Shown here in pieces: positions 7,888 through 17,750 of a DNA stretch of 64,000 nt. Each line of letters begins with the position of its first letter. The stretch's first letter is position 1. The translations under genes were made by a program, and so were the position numbers. The stretch lies in the NCBI RefSeq assembly GCF_003032475.1, contig NZ_CP028369.1, positions 5,146,001 to 5,210,000 on the forward strand. Reading direction: 5' to 3'. The DNA comes from Streptomyces sp. P3. GTDB lineage: Bacteria > Actinomycetota > Actinomycetes > Streptomycetales > Streptomycetaceae. The notes under the pieces are model-generated. The model saw only the letters and a list, made by a program, of their open reading frames with translations. It made no database searches and was not told the origin of the DNA.

Positions 7888-9543
7888 ATGAACGAACGAG
7901 CCGGGCAGGCCGGTCCCCCCACCCTCAGGGTCCCGGTCCTCATCGTCGGCGGCTCCCTGGTGGGCCTTGCGACCTCGCTGTTCCTCGGACGGCTGGGAGT
8001 ACCGCACCTGCTGGTGGAGCGCCACGCCGGCACCTCCATCCATCCGCGCGGCCGCGGCAACAACGTCCGCACGATGGAACTGTTCCGGGTGGCGGGCGTG
8101 GAGCGGGGGATCCAGGACGCGGCGGCCACGCTGGCCGACAACCACGGCATCCTGCAGGCGCCGACCCTCGTCGGCGACGCCGGTGAATGGCTGTTCCGCG
8201 ACATCGACCCGGGTGGCGGCCTGGCCCGCTTCAGCCCCAGCTCCTGGTGCCTGTGCAGCCAGAACGACCTGGAGCCGGTGCTGCTCGACCACGCCCGAAG
8301 GCTCGGCGGCGACGTGCGGTTCTCCACCGAACTCATGTCGTTCGAGGCCGACGCCCACGGCGTCAGCGCGGTGGCCAAGAGCCGGGAGACCGGCGAGCAC
8401 CTCGCCGTGCGCGCGGACTACCTCGTCGCCGCCGACGGCCCCCGCAGCCCCGTCCGGGAACAGCTCGGCATCGGGCAGAGCGGCCCCGGCGACCTGTTCC
8501 ACAACGTCAGCCTCACCTTCCGCTCCCGGGGCCTGGCCGACGTCGTGGGCGACCGCCGGTTCATCGTCTGTTATCTGACCAGCCCGGACGCCGACGGCGC
8601 CCTGCTGCCGGTGGACAACCGCGAGAACTGGGTCTTCCACGCCCCCTGGCACCCCGAACACGGTGAGACGCTCGAGGAGTTCACCGACGAGCGGTGCGTC
8701 GAGCACATCCGCCGCGCGGTCGGGGTCGCCGACCTCGACGTGGAGATCACCGGCAAGGCGCCCTGGCACGCCGCCCAGCGCGTCGCCCGCAGCTACCGGT
8801 CGGGCCGGGTGTTCCTGGCCGGAGACTCGGCGCACGAGATGTCGCCGACCGGGGCGTTCGGCTCCAACACCGGCATCCAGGACGCGCACAACCTCGCCTG
8901 GAAGCTGGCCGCCGTGCTCGACGGCTGGGCGGGGGATGCGCTGCTCGACACCTACGACGCCGAGCGCCGCCCCGTCGCGGAGGCCACCAGCGCCCGGGCC
9001 GCCGCCCGGTCGGCCGAGCACAGCCACCCCGGCTTCGCCCCGCCGCCCGGCTCCGCAGGCGGCCCGCAGCGCGGCATCCTGAACGTGGCCCTCGGCTACC
9101 GCTACCCGCAGGGCGCCGTCGTCGGCGCCGACGACACGGTCCCGGTCGTCCCGGAGGGCCTCGACCTGAGCGGCGCACCCGGCAGCCGGGCCCCCCACCT
9201 GTGGGTGCGGCACGGGGACGAACGGATCTCCACCCTGGACCTCTACGAGCGGTCCCTGGTCCTGCTCAGCGACGCCGCCCGGCCGAGCGGCTGGCACGAG
9301 GCCGCCGGCCGACTCGCCCGGGAGCTGTCGCTGCCGCTGAGGTCGTACCGGGTGGGCGACGGCCCCGACGCCGACCTGACGCCGGAGGACGGCGCCGACT
9401 GGGCGGAGCGCCACGGCACGCCCGGCGGGGGCGCCGTGCTCGTACGGCCCGACGGGTTCGTCGCCTGGCGGTCACCGGGCCCGGACCCGGACGCCGAGTC
9501 CACGCTGCGCCGCGTCCTGCAGACCGGTCTGGGGCTGGGCTGA
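7888..9543 (+). CDS. whiE-ORFVIII: FAD-dependent polyketide hydroxylase of spore pigment pathway (WhiE ORFVIII-like)
   Basis: A 551-residue flavoprotein monooxygenase. It has the Rossmann motif VLIVGGSLVGLATSLFLGR, the RGRGNNVRTMELFR segment, and the second FAD motif VFLAGDSAHEMSPTGAFGSN. The C-terminal thioredoxin-like domain is typical of aromatic polyketide hydroxylases. It would hydroxylate the aromatic spore pigment using NAD(P)H and oxygen. The ATG at 7888 follows TGGAGGCG; a GTG at 7885 is also possible. It lies on the same strand as the pigment operon but is separated from it by two surface-protein genes. From memory, the S. coelicolor equivalent lies directly next to ORFI and is divergent, so this layout differs. 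Confidence 0.88.
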   Translation: MNERAGQAGPPTLRVPVLIVGGSLVGLATSLFLGRLGVPHLLVERHAGTSIHPRGRGNNVRTMELFRVAGVERGIQDAAATLADNHGILQAPTLVGDAGEWLFRDIDPGGGLARFSPSSWCLCSQNDLEPVLLDHARRLGGDVRFSTELMSFEADAHGVSAVAKSRETGEHLAVRADYLVAADGPRSPVREQLGIGQSGPGDLFHNVSLTFRSRGLADVVGDRRFIVCYLTSPDADGALLPVDNRENWVFHAPWHPEHGETLEEFTDERCVEHIRRAVGVADLDVEITGKAPWHAAQRVARSYRSGRVFLAGDSAHEMSPTGAFGSNTGIQDAHNLAWKLAAVLDGWAGDALLDTYDAERRPVAEATSARAAARSAEHSHPGFAPPPGSAGGPQRGILNVALGYRYPQGAVVGADDTVPVVPEGLDLSGAPGSRAPHLWVRHGDERISTLDLYERSLVLLSDAARPSGWHEAAGRLARELSLPLRSYRVGDGPDADLTPEDGADWAERHGTPGGGAVLVRPDGFVAWRSPGPDPDAESTLRRVLQTGLGLG

Positions 9544-9553
9544 CCCGGTGCCC

Positions 9554-9677
9554 TTCACCCGAGTGAACGTCCCGAGTGGTGCCGCGGCGAACGTCGGCTG
9601 ACGGTGGATCACGTCCCGGTCGGGTCGGACGAGCTGACGAGGTGTCGGTTGCCCGGCTGTGACGGAAAGGCCATCAG
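9554..9677 (+). promoter_or_regulatory. Conserved 124-nt upstream region of surface-protein paralogue A
   Basis: This stretch matches almost base for base, with a 1-nt length difference, the region upstream of the paralogue at 33788. Blocks shared with the other copy are TTCACCCG at the left edge, CCCGAGTGGTG, GGCTGACGGTGGATCACGTC, GAGCTGACGAGGTGTCGG, and the ribosome site with CCATCAG before ATG. In this copy the left edge is a perfect dyad, TTCAC-CCGA-GTGAA. Conservation through noncoding DNA implies shared regulation or a recent duplication. Confidence 0.65.
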
Positions 9678-10139
9678 ATGCGCACTGCCCGGATGATCCT
9701 GGCCACCGCGGCGGCCTCGGCCGCCCTCGCCCTCGGCGCCCCGGGCGCCCACGCGGCCGACGGGGACACGGACCACGGCTCCTCGGTCAGCAAGGAGGAC
9801 GGCGCCTGGTCCGGCAAGAAGGACCACGGCAAGGAGGGGCACGGCAAGGCAGAGCACGGCAAGGGGGAGCACGACGGACCGCACGGCGGCATGCACACCG
9901 GCGGCGGCGCCCTGACCGAGGGCGGCGGCGCCGGCGCGCACGGCTCGGGTCCCCGGGGTGGCGGCAAGGAGGAGTCCGGCGGCTGGAGCGGTGAGCACGA
10001 GAGGCCCAGCGGCGGCATGCACACCGGCGGCGGCGCCCTCGCCGGTCCCTCGGTGACCGCGACCGGACTCGGCGTCCTCACCCTCGCCGGCGCGGGCCTG
10101 TGCGCCCTGCGCCGCCGCACCGCCACCGAAGCGGCCTGA
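9678..10139 (+). CDS. His-rich secreted surface protein, probable class F sortase substrate (paralogue A)
   Basis: A 153-residue exported protein. The signal peptide is residues 1-26 (hydrophobic, ending AHA/AD). The mature part is rich in His, Gly, Lys and Glu with repeated HGKxxHGK units, suggesting metal binding. The motif GGMHTGGGAL occurs twice, once mid-protein and once just before a C-terminal hydrophobic helix (TATGLGVLTLAGAGLCAL) that ends in an RRR tail. This is the architecture of a sortase substrate, with GMHTG where LPXTG would stand. The class F sortase gene follows 115 bp downstream. The ribosome site GGAAAGG precedes the ATG. The paralogue at 33219-33788 shares the whole design. 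I recall similar streptomycete proteins annotated as sortase-dependent; use of this motif by the sortase is inferred. Confidence 0.82.
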   Translation: MRTARMILATAAASAALALGAPGAHAADGDTDHGSSVSKEDGAWSGKKDHGKEGHGKAEHGKGEHDGPHGGMHTGGGALTEGGGAGAHGSGPRGGGKEESGGWSGEHERPSGGMHTGGGALAGPSVTATGLGVLTLAGAGLCALRRRTATEAA

Positions 10140-10254
10140 CCATGCCGGACGCGATAGCGAAGCCGCGGCCGCCGCCCGCGCACCGGTGCGGTGGCCCGGC
10201 CCGCTCCCCGCACCCGTCCGCCCCGCTGCCGCGCCCGAATGAGGTGTTCCACCG

Positions 10255-10995
10255 ATGGCAGTCCCCCCGCCCCCTTCCTCCCCTACCCCCTCTTCCTCCT
10301 CTTCGTCCTCCGACGCCTGCGCGCCGTCGGCGGCAGGAGGCTCCCGCACCGGCGTGATGATGCTCTGCGCCACCGCCGCCGTCTTCATCGCGATCAGTCT
10401 GTGCGGCGGCAACGAGCCGTCGTCCGGCGCCGGACGCCCCCCGCACGCCCCGCCCGCAGCCTCCGGTCCGGCCACCCGTGCCGACGCCCCACCGGCCCCG
10501 TCCTCGTCGAACGCCCGTGGCGAGGCGCCGTCGGGCAGGCACCTGCGCCGATCGAGACCGGTACGCCTGCTCATCCCGAAGATCTCCGTCGACGCGCCCT
10601 TCACCGACCTCGCCATCGGGCGCAGCGGCCGGCTGGACCCGCCCCCCGCGGACGACGTCAACCTGGTCGGCTGGCACGCCAAGGGTGCCTCTCCCGGCGA
10701 GGCGGGCACCGCGATCATCGCCGGGCACGTCGACACCAGGACGTCCCCCGCCGTCTTCGCCGCGCTCAGCTCGCTCACCGAGGGCGACGTCTTCCAGGTC
10801 CGGCGGGCCGACGGCAGCAAGCCGTCCTTCCGGGTGGACAGCGTGGAGACCTTCGAGAAGGCCGACTTCCCCGACGAACGCGTGTACGGCGACACCCCCG
10901 AGGCGCAGGTGCGGCTCATCACCTGCGCGGGGGCGTACGACCGCCGGGCCAAGGACTACACGGACAACCTGGTGGTCTTCGCGCATCTCCTGTGA
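10255..10995 (+). CDS. Class F sortase
   Basis: A 246-residue membrane-anchored transpeptidase. The N-terminus is Pro/Ser-rich, with a single membrane helix at about residues 32-50 and a Pro/Ala linker. The sortase barrel starts near RLLIPKISVDAPF (about 104). The catalytic residues are visible as H158 in IIAGHVDT and C224 in LITCAGAYDRR, with R230 or R231 behind it. The size and the short barrel fit class F, the actinobacterial class with few characterised substrates. It would cleave a sorting motif of an exported protein and attach it to peptidoglycan or another surface amine. The adjacent gene at 9678 is the obvious candidate substrate. It lies between two parts of the spore pigment locus. 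Confidence 0.9.
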   Translation: MAVPPPPSSPTPSSSSSSSDACAPSAAGGSRTGVMMLCATAAVFIAISLCGGNEPSSGAGRPPHAPPAASGPATRADAPPAPSSSNARGEAPSGRHLRRSRPVRLLIPKISVDAPFTDLAIGRSGRLDPPPADDVNLVGWHAKGASPGEAGTAIIAGHVDTRTSPAVFAALSSLTEGDVFQVRRADGSKPSFRVDSVETFEKADFPDERVYGDTPEAQVRLITCAGAYDRRAKDYTDNLVVFAHLL

Positions 10996-11131
10996 CGTCG
11001 GCCGGCCCAGTCACCCACGTAGTTCATCCCCGGTCGCGCGCTCACGGGGACGGGCAGACGATCGAGGAACGCTGACGTCGCATCACGCGGCCGACGTTCC
11101 CTTCCCCCTCCGCGAAGGAGATGTGCGCAGG

Positions 11132-12289
11132 ATGACCACCACGTCCGAACGTGTTGCAGGCTCGCGGGCGCGACAGGCGTCGCAACGTGTCTCCCAGTCC
11201 GTCTTCGACGGCTCCCGGCTCCGGGTCGTCCTGCTGGTCGACGTCTACGACGGCGCCCAGCAGCAGTTCCTGGAGGCCTACGAGCAGCTCTGCAACCAGG
11301 TCGCGTCCGTCCCCGGGCACGTGAGCGACCAGCTGTGCCAGTCCATCGAGAACCCCTCCCAGTGGCTCATCACCAGTGAGTGGGAGAGCGCGCCGCCGTT
11401 CCTCGCCTGGGTGAACAGCGAGGAACACGTGCGGATGGTGGAGCCGCTGCACAGCTGCGTCCGCGACACCAGGTCGCTGCGCTTCCACGTGGTCCGCGAG
11501 ACCGGCGGACCCGCGGCGGAAGCGAAGGCGAACGGCCGACGGCTGCAGACCTCGCCCCGGATCGGCGACGGCGTGATCCGGCATGCGCTCACCTTCACCG
11601 TCAAACCGGGCAGCGAGGACATCGTCGCCAAGATCCTCGCGGACTACGCCTCGCCCGAGCCGCAGGTCGACGACACCACCCGGCTGTGCCGCACCTCGCT
11701 GTTCATGCACGGCAACCGCGTGGTGCGGGCCATCGAGGTGCGGGGCGACCTGCTGTCCGCGCTGCGCCACGTCTCCCGGCAGCCCGAGGTGCGGGCCGTC
11801 GAGGAGGCCATCAACCCCTATCTGGAGCAGGACCGGGACCTCAACGACCCCGAGTCCGCCCGGGTCTTCTTCACCCGGGCCGCGCTGCCGGCCGTCCACC
11901 ACGTCACCGCGGACCGGCAGGACCCCCAGGCCGAGCGGTACGCCCTGTACTACCCGGCCCGGCCGGACCGAGGCATGAAGCTGGCCGAACTGCTCGCCCG
12001 GCAGGACGAGGCGGCGGCCGACGACCCCCGCAACCCGGTGCTGCGCAGCACGATCTTCCAGCGCGACGACGTCGTCGTAAGGCTGATCGACGTGCGCGGC
12101 GGACTCGACGGCGCCGACCCCGGGCAGGCCCTCGGGCTGTCCGACCCCGCGCAGGCCGCCGAGCTGACGACCCTTGCCGAAGGCGTCGCCGACGCGGCCC
12201 CGGCCGGCGCGAAGGACGCCCTGCTCGCGCGGTTCCTCGAGTGCGCCCGCATGGACCTCGTCACCGACCGTCGGTCGCCCGACGCCTGA
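11132..12289 (+). CDS. whiE-ORFI: WhiE ORFI-like SchA/CurD-domain protein of spore pigment cluster
   Basis: A 385-residue protein that opens the pigment operon. Residues about 20-125 resemble an antibiotic-biosynthesis-monooxygenase (ABM) fold ([38 protein letters not shown]). Two SchA/CurD-type domains follow (about 145-255 and 265-385), the domain named after the homologous proteins of other spore pigment clusters. The biochemical role is not established; a structural or oxygenase-like role on the pigment is proposed for the family. The ATG at 11132 has GAAGGAG 11 nt upstream; a GTG at 11123 is too close to it. The 10996-11131 gap presumably carries the operon promoter. Confidence 0.88.
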   Translation: MTTTSERVAGSRARQASQRVSQSVFDGSRLRVVLLVDVYDGAQQQFLEAYEQLCNQVASVPGHVSDQLCQSIENPSQWLITSEWESAPPFLAWVNSEEHVRMVEPLHSCVRDTRSLRFHVVRETGGPAAEAKANGRRLQTSPRIGDGVIRHALTFTVKPGSEDIVAKILADYASPEPQVDDTTRLCRTSLFMHGNRVVRAIEVRGDLLSALRHVSRQPEVRAVEEAINPYLEQDRDLNDPESARVFFTRAALPAVHHVTADRQDPQAERYALYYPARPDRGMKLAELLARQDEAAADDPRNPVLRSTIFQRDDVVVRLIDVRGGLDGADPGQALGLSDPAQAAELTTLAEGVADAAPAGAKDALLARFLECARMDLVTDRRSPDA

Positions 12290-12360
12290 TCCGTCATCAC
12301 GTGGGCGGGGCGGTGACCCGCCCCGCCCACCTCGGTGCAGTACACCATCGGAGGAACGTC

Positions 12361-12804
12361 GTGATCACATCCCGTCCCAGAGTCGTCGATCTCAGCGAGG
12401 TCGAGCCCAACACCCGCCGCGGCGGCGACCTGCGCGCCATGCTCACCCCGGCCACCGTCGGCTCGACCAGCGGTTTCATGGGCGTGGCCATCATCAAGCC
12501 CGGCGACCGCATCGGTGAGCACTACCACCCGTACTCCGAGGAGTTCGTGTACGTCGTGTGCGGGCAGCTGGAGGTCGACCTCGACGGCGAGGCCCAGGCG
12601 CTGCAGCCCGAGCAGGGTCTGCTGATCCCGCTCGGCATGCGCCACCGCTTCCGCAACGTCGGCAAGGTGGAGGCCCGGATGGTCTTCCACCTCGGCCCGC
12701 TCGCCCCGAGCCCGCCCCTCGGCCACGTCGACACCGAGGGGACCGAGGCCGAGGCCGTGGTGATCGGCGCGGAGGCCGCCGGCCGACGTCAGGTCCGGTC
12801 ATGA
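12361..12804 (+). CDS. whiE-ORFII: Cupin-domain protein of spore pigment cluster (WhiE ORFII-like)
   Basis: A 147-residue single-cupin protein. The metal-site motif is intact: [21 protein letters not shown] supplies two His and a Glu, and a second His sits in [13 protein letters not shown]. Cupins of this position occur in essentially all whiE-type clusters and may help fold, oxidise or cyclise the polyketide; the reaction is not proven. The GTG at 12361 is preceded by GGAGGAAC at good distance. Its stop overlaps the KS start (ATGA), so it is translationally coupled to the minimal PKS. Confidence 0.9.
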   Translation: MITSRPRVVDLSEVEPNTRRGGDLRAMLTPATVGSTSGFMGVAIIKPGDRIGEHYHPYSEEFVYVVCGQLEVDLDGEAQALQPEQGLLIPLGMRHRFRNVGKVEARMVFHLGPLAPSPPLGHVDTEGTEAEAVVIGAEAAGRRQVRS

Positions 12805-14069
12805 CGAGACGGGTGGCGGTCACCGGCATAGGCATCGTCGCCCCCGGCGGCATAGGCGTCCCCGCGTTCTGGAACCTCCTCGTCGAGGGCCGCACGGCGA
12901 CGCGGGGCATCACGTTCTTCGATCCGGCCGGTCTGCGGTCGCGGATCGCCGCCGAGTGCGACTTCGACCCGGCGGCGCACGGACTGGACGCCGGGGACGT
13001 CGAACGCTGCGACCGCTACATCCAGTTCGCCATGGTCGCCGGCGACGAGGCGGTCCGGGACGCCGGTCTCGACATCGCGGCGGAGAACCCCTGGCGGGTC
13101 GGCGTCTCCCTGGGCACCGCGGTGGGCGGGACCACCCGGCTGGAGAACGACTACGTGCTGGTCAGCCATCACGGACAGCGCTGGGACGTCGACCACCGTC
13201 AGGCCGCCCCGCAGCTGCACCGCGCGTTCACGCCCAGCACCCTCGCCTCGACCGTGGCCGAGCGGTTCGGCGCGCGAGGGCCGGTGCAGACCGTCTCCAC
13301 GGGGTGCACCTCCGGCCTCGACGCGGTCGGATACGCCTTCCACACGGTGGAGGAGGGCCGGGCCGACATCTGCATAGCCGGCGCCTCGGACTCACCGATC
13401 TCCCCGATCACCATGGCCTGCTTCGACGCGATCAAGGCCACCTCCTCCCACAACGACGATCCCGCGCATGCCTCGCGTCCCTTCGACGCCGACCGCGACG
13501 GGTTCGTCATGGGGGAGGGCGGCGCGGTCCTCGTCCTGGAGGAGCTGGAGCACGCGCGGGCCCGTGGCGCGCACGTGTACTGCGAGCTCGGCGGGTACGC
13601 CACCTTCGGCAACGCGTACCACATGACCGGCCTGACCAGTGAGGGCCTGGAGATGGCCCGGGCCATCGAGGAGGCCCTCGGGCACGCGCGGCTCGACGCC
13701 ACCGCGGTCGACTACGTCAACGCGCACGGCTCGGGCACCAAGCAGAACGACCGCCACGAGACCGCCGCGGTGAAGCGGGTCCTGGGCCGGCACGCCTACG
13801 ACACCCCCATGAGCTCCATCAAGTCGATGGTGGGCCACTCCCTGGGCGCCATCGGAGCGATCGAACTCGTCGCCTGCGTCCTGGCGTTGGCCCACCAGGT
13901 GGTACCTCCGACCGCGAACTACGAGACGCCCGACCCCGAGTGCGACCTGGACTACGTCCCGCGCGTGGCCCGTGAGCGCAAGCTCTCCAGCGTGCTCTCG
14001 GTGGGCAGCGGGTTCGGTGGATTCCAGTCCGCGGTGGTCATGAACCGGCCGAGGGAGAAGACACGATGA
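12801..14069 (+). CDS. whiE-ORFIII: Type II PKS ketosynthase alpha (spore pigment)
   Basis: The 422-residue ketosynthase condenses malonyl-ACP units into the poly-beta-ketone chain of the spore pigment. All catalytic residues are in their usual places for type II KS-alpha: C169 in [13 protein letters not shown]309 in [13 protein letters not shown]341 in [10 protein letters not shown], and H346 just after. It acts as a heterodimer with the chain-length factor encoded next, whose ATG overlaps its stop (ATGA). The ATG at 12801 overlaps the cupin stop. The gene therefore sits in a tightly coupled translational block, as expected for a stoichiometric complex. Confidence 0.96.
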   Translation: MTRRVAVTGIGIVAPGGIGVPAFWNLLVEGRTATRGITFFDPAGLRSRIAAECDFDPAAHGLDAGDVERCDRYIQFAMVAGDEAVRDAGLDIAAENPWRVGVSLGTAVGGTTRLENDYVLVSHHGQRWDVDHRQAAPQLHRAFTPSTLASTVAERFGARGPVQTVSTGCTSGLDAVGYAFHTVEEGRADICIAGASDSPISPITMACFDAIKATSSHNDDPAHASRPFDADRDGFVMGEGGAVLVLEELEHARARGAHVYCELGGYATFGNAYHMTGLTSEGLEMARAIEEALGHARLDATAVDYVNAHGSGTKQNDRHETAAVKRVLGRHAYDTPMSSIKSMVGHSLGAIGAIELVACVLALAHQVVPPTANYETPDPECDLDYVPRVARERKLSSVLSVGSGFGGFQSAVVMNRPREKTR

Positions 14070-15316
14070 GCGAACCCCTTCCACGGCGCGCGGCCGTCAC
14101 GGGAATCGGCGTGGTCGCGCCCAACGGAGCCAACACCGAGACCTTCTGGAAGTCCACCAAGGAGGGCGTCGGCGTCCTGGAGCGGGTCACCCGCGAGGGC
14201 TGTGAGCATCTCCCGCTGCGGGTGGCCGGCCAGGTCCGCGACTTCGACCCGTCGGCGGCGATCGAGGAACGCTTCCTCGTCCAGACCGACCGGTTCACGC
14301 ATTTCGCGATGGCCGCCGCCGACCTCGCGCTGGACGACGCCGGCCTCGGCCGGCCGGAGACCGACGCCGCGCCGTACTCCGTCGGCGTGGTCACCGCGGC
14401 CGGCTCCGGCGGCGGCGAGTTCGGCCAGCGCGAACTGCAGCGGCTGTGGAGCAAGGGCAGCCGTTACGTCGGCCCGTACCAGTCCATCGCCTGGTTCTAC
14501 GCCGCCAGCACCGGCCAGGTCTCCATCCGGCGCGGGTTCAAGGGCCCCTGCTCGGTCGTCGCGGCCGACGAGGCCGGCGGCCTCGACGCTCTCGCCCACG
14601 CGGCGCGGGCCGTGCGGCGCGGCACCGACGTGATCGTGGCCGGGGCGACCGAGGCGCCGATCGCGCCGTACTCGATGGTCTGCCAGCTCGGCTACGAGGA
14701 ACTCAGCACGGTCGACGACCCGACCCGTGCCTACCGCCCGTTCACGTCGTCGGCCTGTGGGTTCGTACCGGCCGAGGGCGGTGCCATGGTCGTGGTGGAG
14801 GCGGCGGAAACCGCCCGGGCGCGCGGCGCGCGGGTACGGGCCTTCCTCGCCGGGCACGCGGCCACCTTCACCGGCGCCTCCCGCTGGGAGGAGTCCCGGC
14901 AGGGCCTCGCCGAGGCGATCCGGGGAGCGCTGGAGGAGGCGCAGTGCGCTCCCCAGGAGATCGACGTGGTCTTCGCCGACGCGCTCGGCGTCCCGGCGGC
15001 GGACCGCGCCGAGGCCCTGGCCATCGTCGACGCACTCGGCCCGCACGGGGCCCGGGTGCCCGTCACCGCGCCCAAGACCGGCATCGGCCGCGGCTACTGC
15101 GCGGCGCCGCTGATGGACACAGCGGCCGCGATGCTCGCCATGGAGCACGGCCTGATCCCGCCCACCCCCAACGTCTTCGACATCTGCCATGACCTCGACC
15201 TCGTGACCGGCCGCGCCCGCACCGCGCAGGTGCGCACGGCCCTGGTCCTGAGCCGTGGGCTCATGGGCTCCAACTCGGCGCTGGTGCTGCGGCACGGCGT
15301 CGCCGACGCCTCGTAG
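14066..15316 (+). CDS. whiE-ORFIV: Type II PKS chain-length factor (KS beta, spore pigment)
   Basis: This 416-residue KS-like partner of the ketosynthase sets polyketide chain length and helps priming. It has the thiolase fold and CLF-type sequence. The active-site cysteine is absent, as always in CLFs. Where most CLFs have glutamine (xQAGGLDA) this one has E169 ([10 protein letters not shown]). The His/Lys set of the KS is also degenerate ([13 protein letters not shown] in place of GHSLGA). The neighbouring KS and the ACP complete the minimal PKS. Whether spore-pigment CLFs generally use Glu here should be checked in an alignment. Confidence 0.94.
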   Translation: MSEPLPRRAAVTGIGVVAPNGANTETFWKSTKEGVGVLERVTREGCEHLPLRVAGQVRDFDPSAAIEERFLVQTDRFTHFAMAAADLALDDAGLGRPETDAAPYSVGVVTAAGSGGGEFGQRELQRLWSKGSRYVGPYQSIAWFYAASTGQVSIRRGFKGPCSVVAADEAGGLDALAHAARAVRRGTDVIVAGATEAPIAPYSMVCQLGYEELSTVDDPTRAYRPFTSSACGFVPAEGGAMVVVEAAETARARGARVRAFLAGHAATFTGASRWEESRQGLAEAIRGALEEAQCAPQEIDVVFADALGVPAADRAEALAIVDALGPHGARVPVTAPKTGIGRGYCAAPLMDTAAAMLAMEHGLIPPTPNVFDICHDLDLVTGRARTAQVRTALVLSRGLMGSNSALVLRHGVADAS

Positions 15317-15359
15317 CGGGGCGTCGCGCAGCAGGGAAGCAGCAGAGGAGAGGAACCCC

Positions 15360-16095
<736 letters not shown>

Positions 16096-16116
16096 CCCGC
16101 ACGGAGGACACCCCCC

Positions 16117-16449
16117 ATGCACCAAGCACTGATCGTCGCCCGGATGGCCCCGGGATCGGCGCCCGACATCGCCAAGGTGTTCGAGGAGTCCGACCGCGGA
16201 GAGCTCCCGCGGCTCGTCGGCGTCGTCCGGCGCAGCCTCTTCCAGTTCGGCGACGTCTACATGCATCTGATCGAGTCCGAGCGCGACCCCGGGCCCGCCA
16301 TCGCCAAGATCACCGGGCACCCCGAGTTCCGGGACGTCAGCGAGCGGTTGTCCTCGTACGTCAGCGCCTACGACCCCGAGACCTGGCGGTCCCCCAAGGA
16401 CGCCATGGCGCAGCGCTTCTACCTCTGGGAGCGCGAGCCGGCCCGCTGA
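16117..16449 (+). CDS. whiE-ORFVII: TcmI-family polyketide cyclase (WhiE ORFVII-like)
   Basis: A 110-residue member of the TcmI/SnoaL-unrelated polyketide cyclase family (ferredoxin-like fold). It begins with HQALIVARMAPGSAPDIAKVF and contains the family motif SLFQFGDVYMHLIE and a late-ring His-containing segment GHPEFRDVSERLSSYVSAYDP. It catalyses a later ring closure after the aromatase. The ATG has ACGGAGGAC upstream. It is the last gene of the pigment operon, ending 16 bp before a perfect terminator hairpin. Confidence 0.93.
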   Translation: MHQALIVARMAPGSAPDIAKVFEESDRGELPRLVGVVRRSLFQFGDVYMHLIESERDPGPAIAKITGHPEFRDVSERLSSYVSAYDPETWRSPKDAMAQRFYLWEREPAR

Positions 16450-16464
16450 GCCGCGGGGAACCAC

Positions 16465-16506
16465 ACCGGTCGCCGGGCCCGCGACGCTGCGGGCCCGGCG
16501 ACCGGT
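16465..16506. terminator. Perfect 18-bp hairpin terminator, bidirectional
   Basis: The arms ACCGGTCGCCGGGCCCGC (16465-16482) and their exact complement (16489-16506) flank a 6-nt loop. It sits between the convergent ends of the pigment operon (16449) and the O-methyltransferase (16565) and should stop transcription from both sides. Confidence 0.9.
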
Positions 16507-16564
16507 GGTCTGGGGGGAGTACGGGGTGAGGGTCGCGCCGGTGTGGTGCGCGGGCGCGACCCGA

Positions 16565-17632
16565 TCAGCCAGGGACGTGACAGTCGAACGCGTGCAGGTA
16601 CGGGTTGACCGGGCTGATGTCGTCGATGACCAGTCCGGCGTCGGTCAGCCGGGTGACCATGCTCTCGGTGGTGTGCTTCGCCCCGCCGACGTTGAGCAGC
16701 AGCATCAGGTCCATCGCGGTGCTGAACCGCATCGACGGCGTGTCGTCGACGAGGTTCTCGATGACCACGACCCGGGTGCCCGGGCCGCCCGCCTCGCGGA
16801 CGTTGCGCAGCGTGCGGGCGGTGCTCTCGTCGTCCCACTCGAGGATGTTCTTGATGACGTAGACGTCGGCCTCGACCGGGACCGCCTCGCGCACGTCGCC
16901 GGGCACGATCCGGGCCCGGCCCGCGAGGTCGCCGCCCGCGAGCAGCCTCGGCACCGCGTTCTCCACCACGCGCGGCAGGTCGAGCAGCGCGCCGCGCATC
17001 GCCGGGTACTTGTCGAGCAGGCTCGCCACCACGTGCCCCTGGCCGCCGCCCAGGTCGGCGACCGACGAGCACCCCGACAGGTCCAGGAACGCCGCGACGT
17101 CCCGCGCCGACTGCACGCTGGACGTGGTCATGGCGCTGTTGAAGACGTCGGCCGACTCCGGAGCGTCCTCGTTGAGGTAGGCGAAGAACTCCTTCCCGTA
17201 CAGGCCCTCCACGACGTTGCGCCCGGTGCGCACCGCCTCGTCCAGCAGCGGCCAGGCGTCCCAGGTCCAGGGCTCGGTGCACCACAGGGTGATGGCGCGC
17301 AGGCTGTTCGGGTCGTCCTCGCGCAGCAGCCGGGAGACGTCGGTGTGCGCGAACGTGCCGTCCGGACGCTCGGCGAAGACGCCGTAGCAGGACAGGGCAC
17401 GCAGCAGCCGCCGCAGCTGGCGGGGCTCGGCCTTCACCGCGGCCGCGAGGTCCGCCACGGGCAGCGGGCTGTCGCCGAGGGCGTCGGCGACGCCCAGCCG
17501 GGCGGCCGCGCGCAGGGCGGCCGCGCACGCGGCCCCGAACGCGAGCTCCCGCAGCCGCATGGAGGGCGGCGGGGCGGGGGGCGGGTCCTGCTCGGGCGGG
17601 TCCGACAGCTTGCGGGACTGAACGGTCGTCAT
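16565..17632 (-). CDS. SAM-dependent O-methyltransferase, Methyltransf_2 family
   Basis: A 355-residue two-domain O-methyltransferase. The N-terminal helical dimerisation/winged-helix part (LRAAARLGVADALGDSPLPV) precedes the Rossmann domain with DLGGGQGHVVASLLDKYP, the family SAM motif. The DIKNIL-like segment reads YVIKNILEWDDEST and supplies the usual acidic residues. Relatives methylate aromatic polyketides (TcmN C-terminal and TcmO type), so a tailoring role on the spore pigment or a related phenol is plausible from context, though it is convergent to the pigment operon. The ATG at 17632 follows AAGGAAGG. Confidence 0.88.
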   Translation of the reverse strand: MTTVQSRKLSDPPEQDPPPAPPPSMRLRELAFGAACAAALRAAARLGVADALGDSPLPVADLAAAVKAEPRQLRRLLRALSCYGVFAERPDGTFAHTDVSRLLREDDPNSLRAITLWCTEPWTWDAWPLLDEAVRTGRNVVEGLYGKEFFAYLNEDAPESADVFNSAMTTSSVQSARDVAAFLDLSGCSSVADLGGGQGHVVASLLDKYPAMRGALLDLPRVVENAVPRLLAGGDLAGRARIVPGDVREAVPVEADVYVIKNILEWDDESTARTLRNVREAGGPGTRVVVIENLVDDTPSMRFSTAMDLMLLLNVGGAKHTTESMVTRLTDAGLVIDDISPVNPYLHAFDCHVPG

Positions 17633-17672
17633 GTGCCGCCTTCCTTCGTTCTCGGATGCCGGGGGTTCGTCC

Positions 17673-17708
17673 TGCTTCGGGTGCTTCAGGTGCTTCAGGT
17701 GCTTCGGG
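17673..17708. repeat. Four tandem 9-bp units (TGCTTCRGG)
   Basis: Four contiguous copies: TGCTTCGGG, TGCTTCAGG, TGCTTCAGG, TGCTTCGGG. They lie in the short gap between the O-methyltransferase start (17632) and the beta-helix gene end (17751). The site may vary in copy number between strains. No function is evident. Confidence 0.8.
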
Positions 17709-17750
17709 AGTCAGGGGTGCTGCGGGGCCGTGTGCGGCGCCGTCGTCCGG

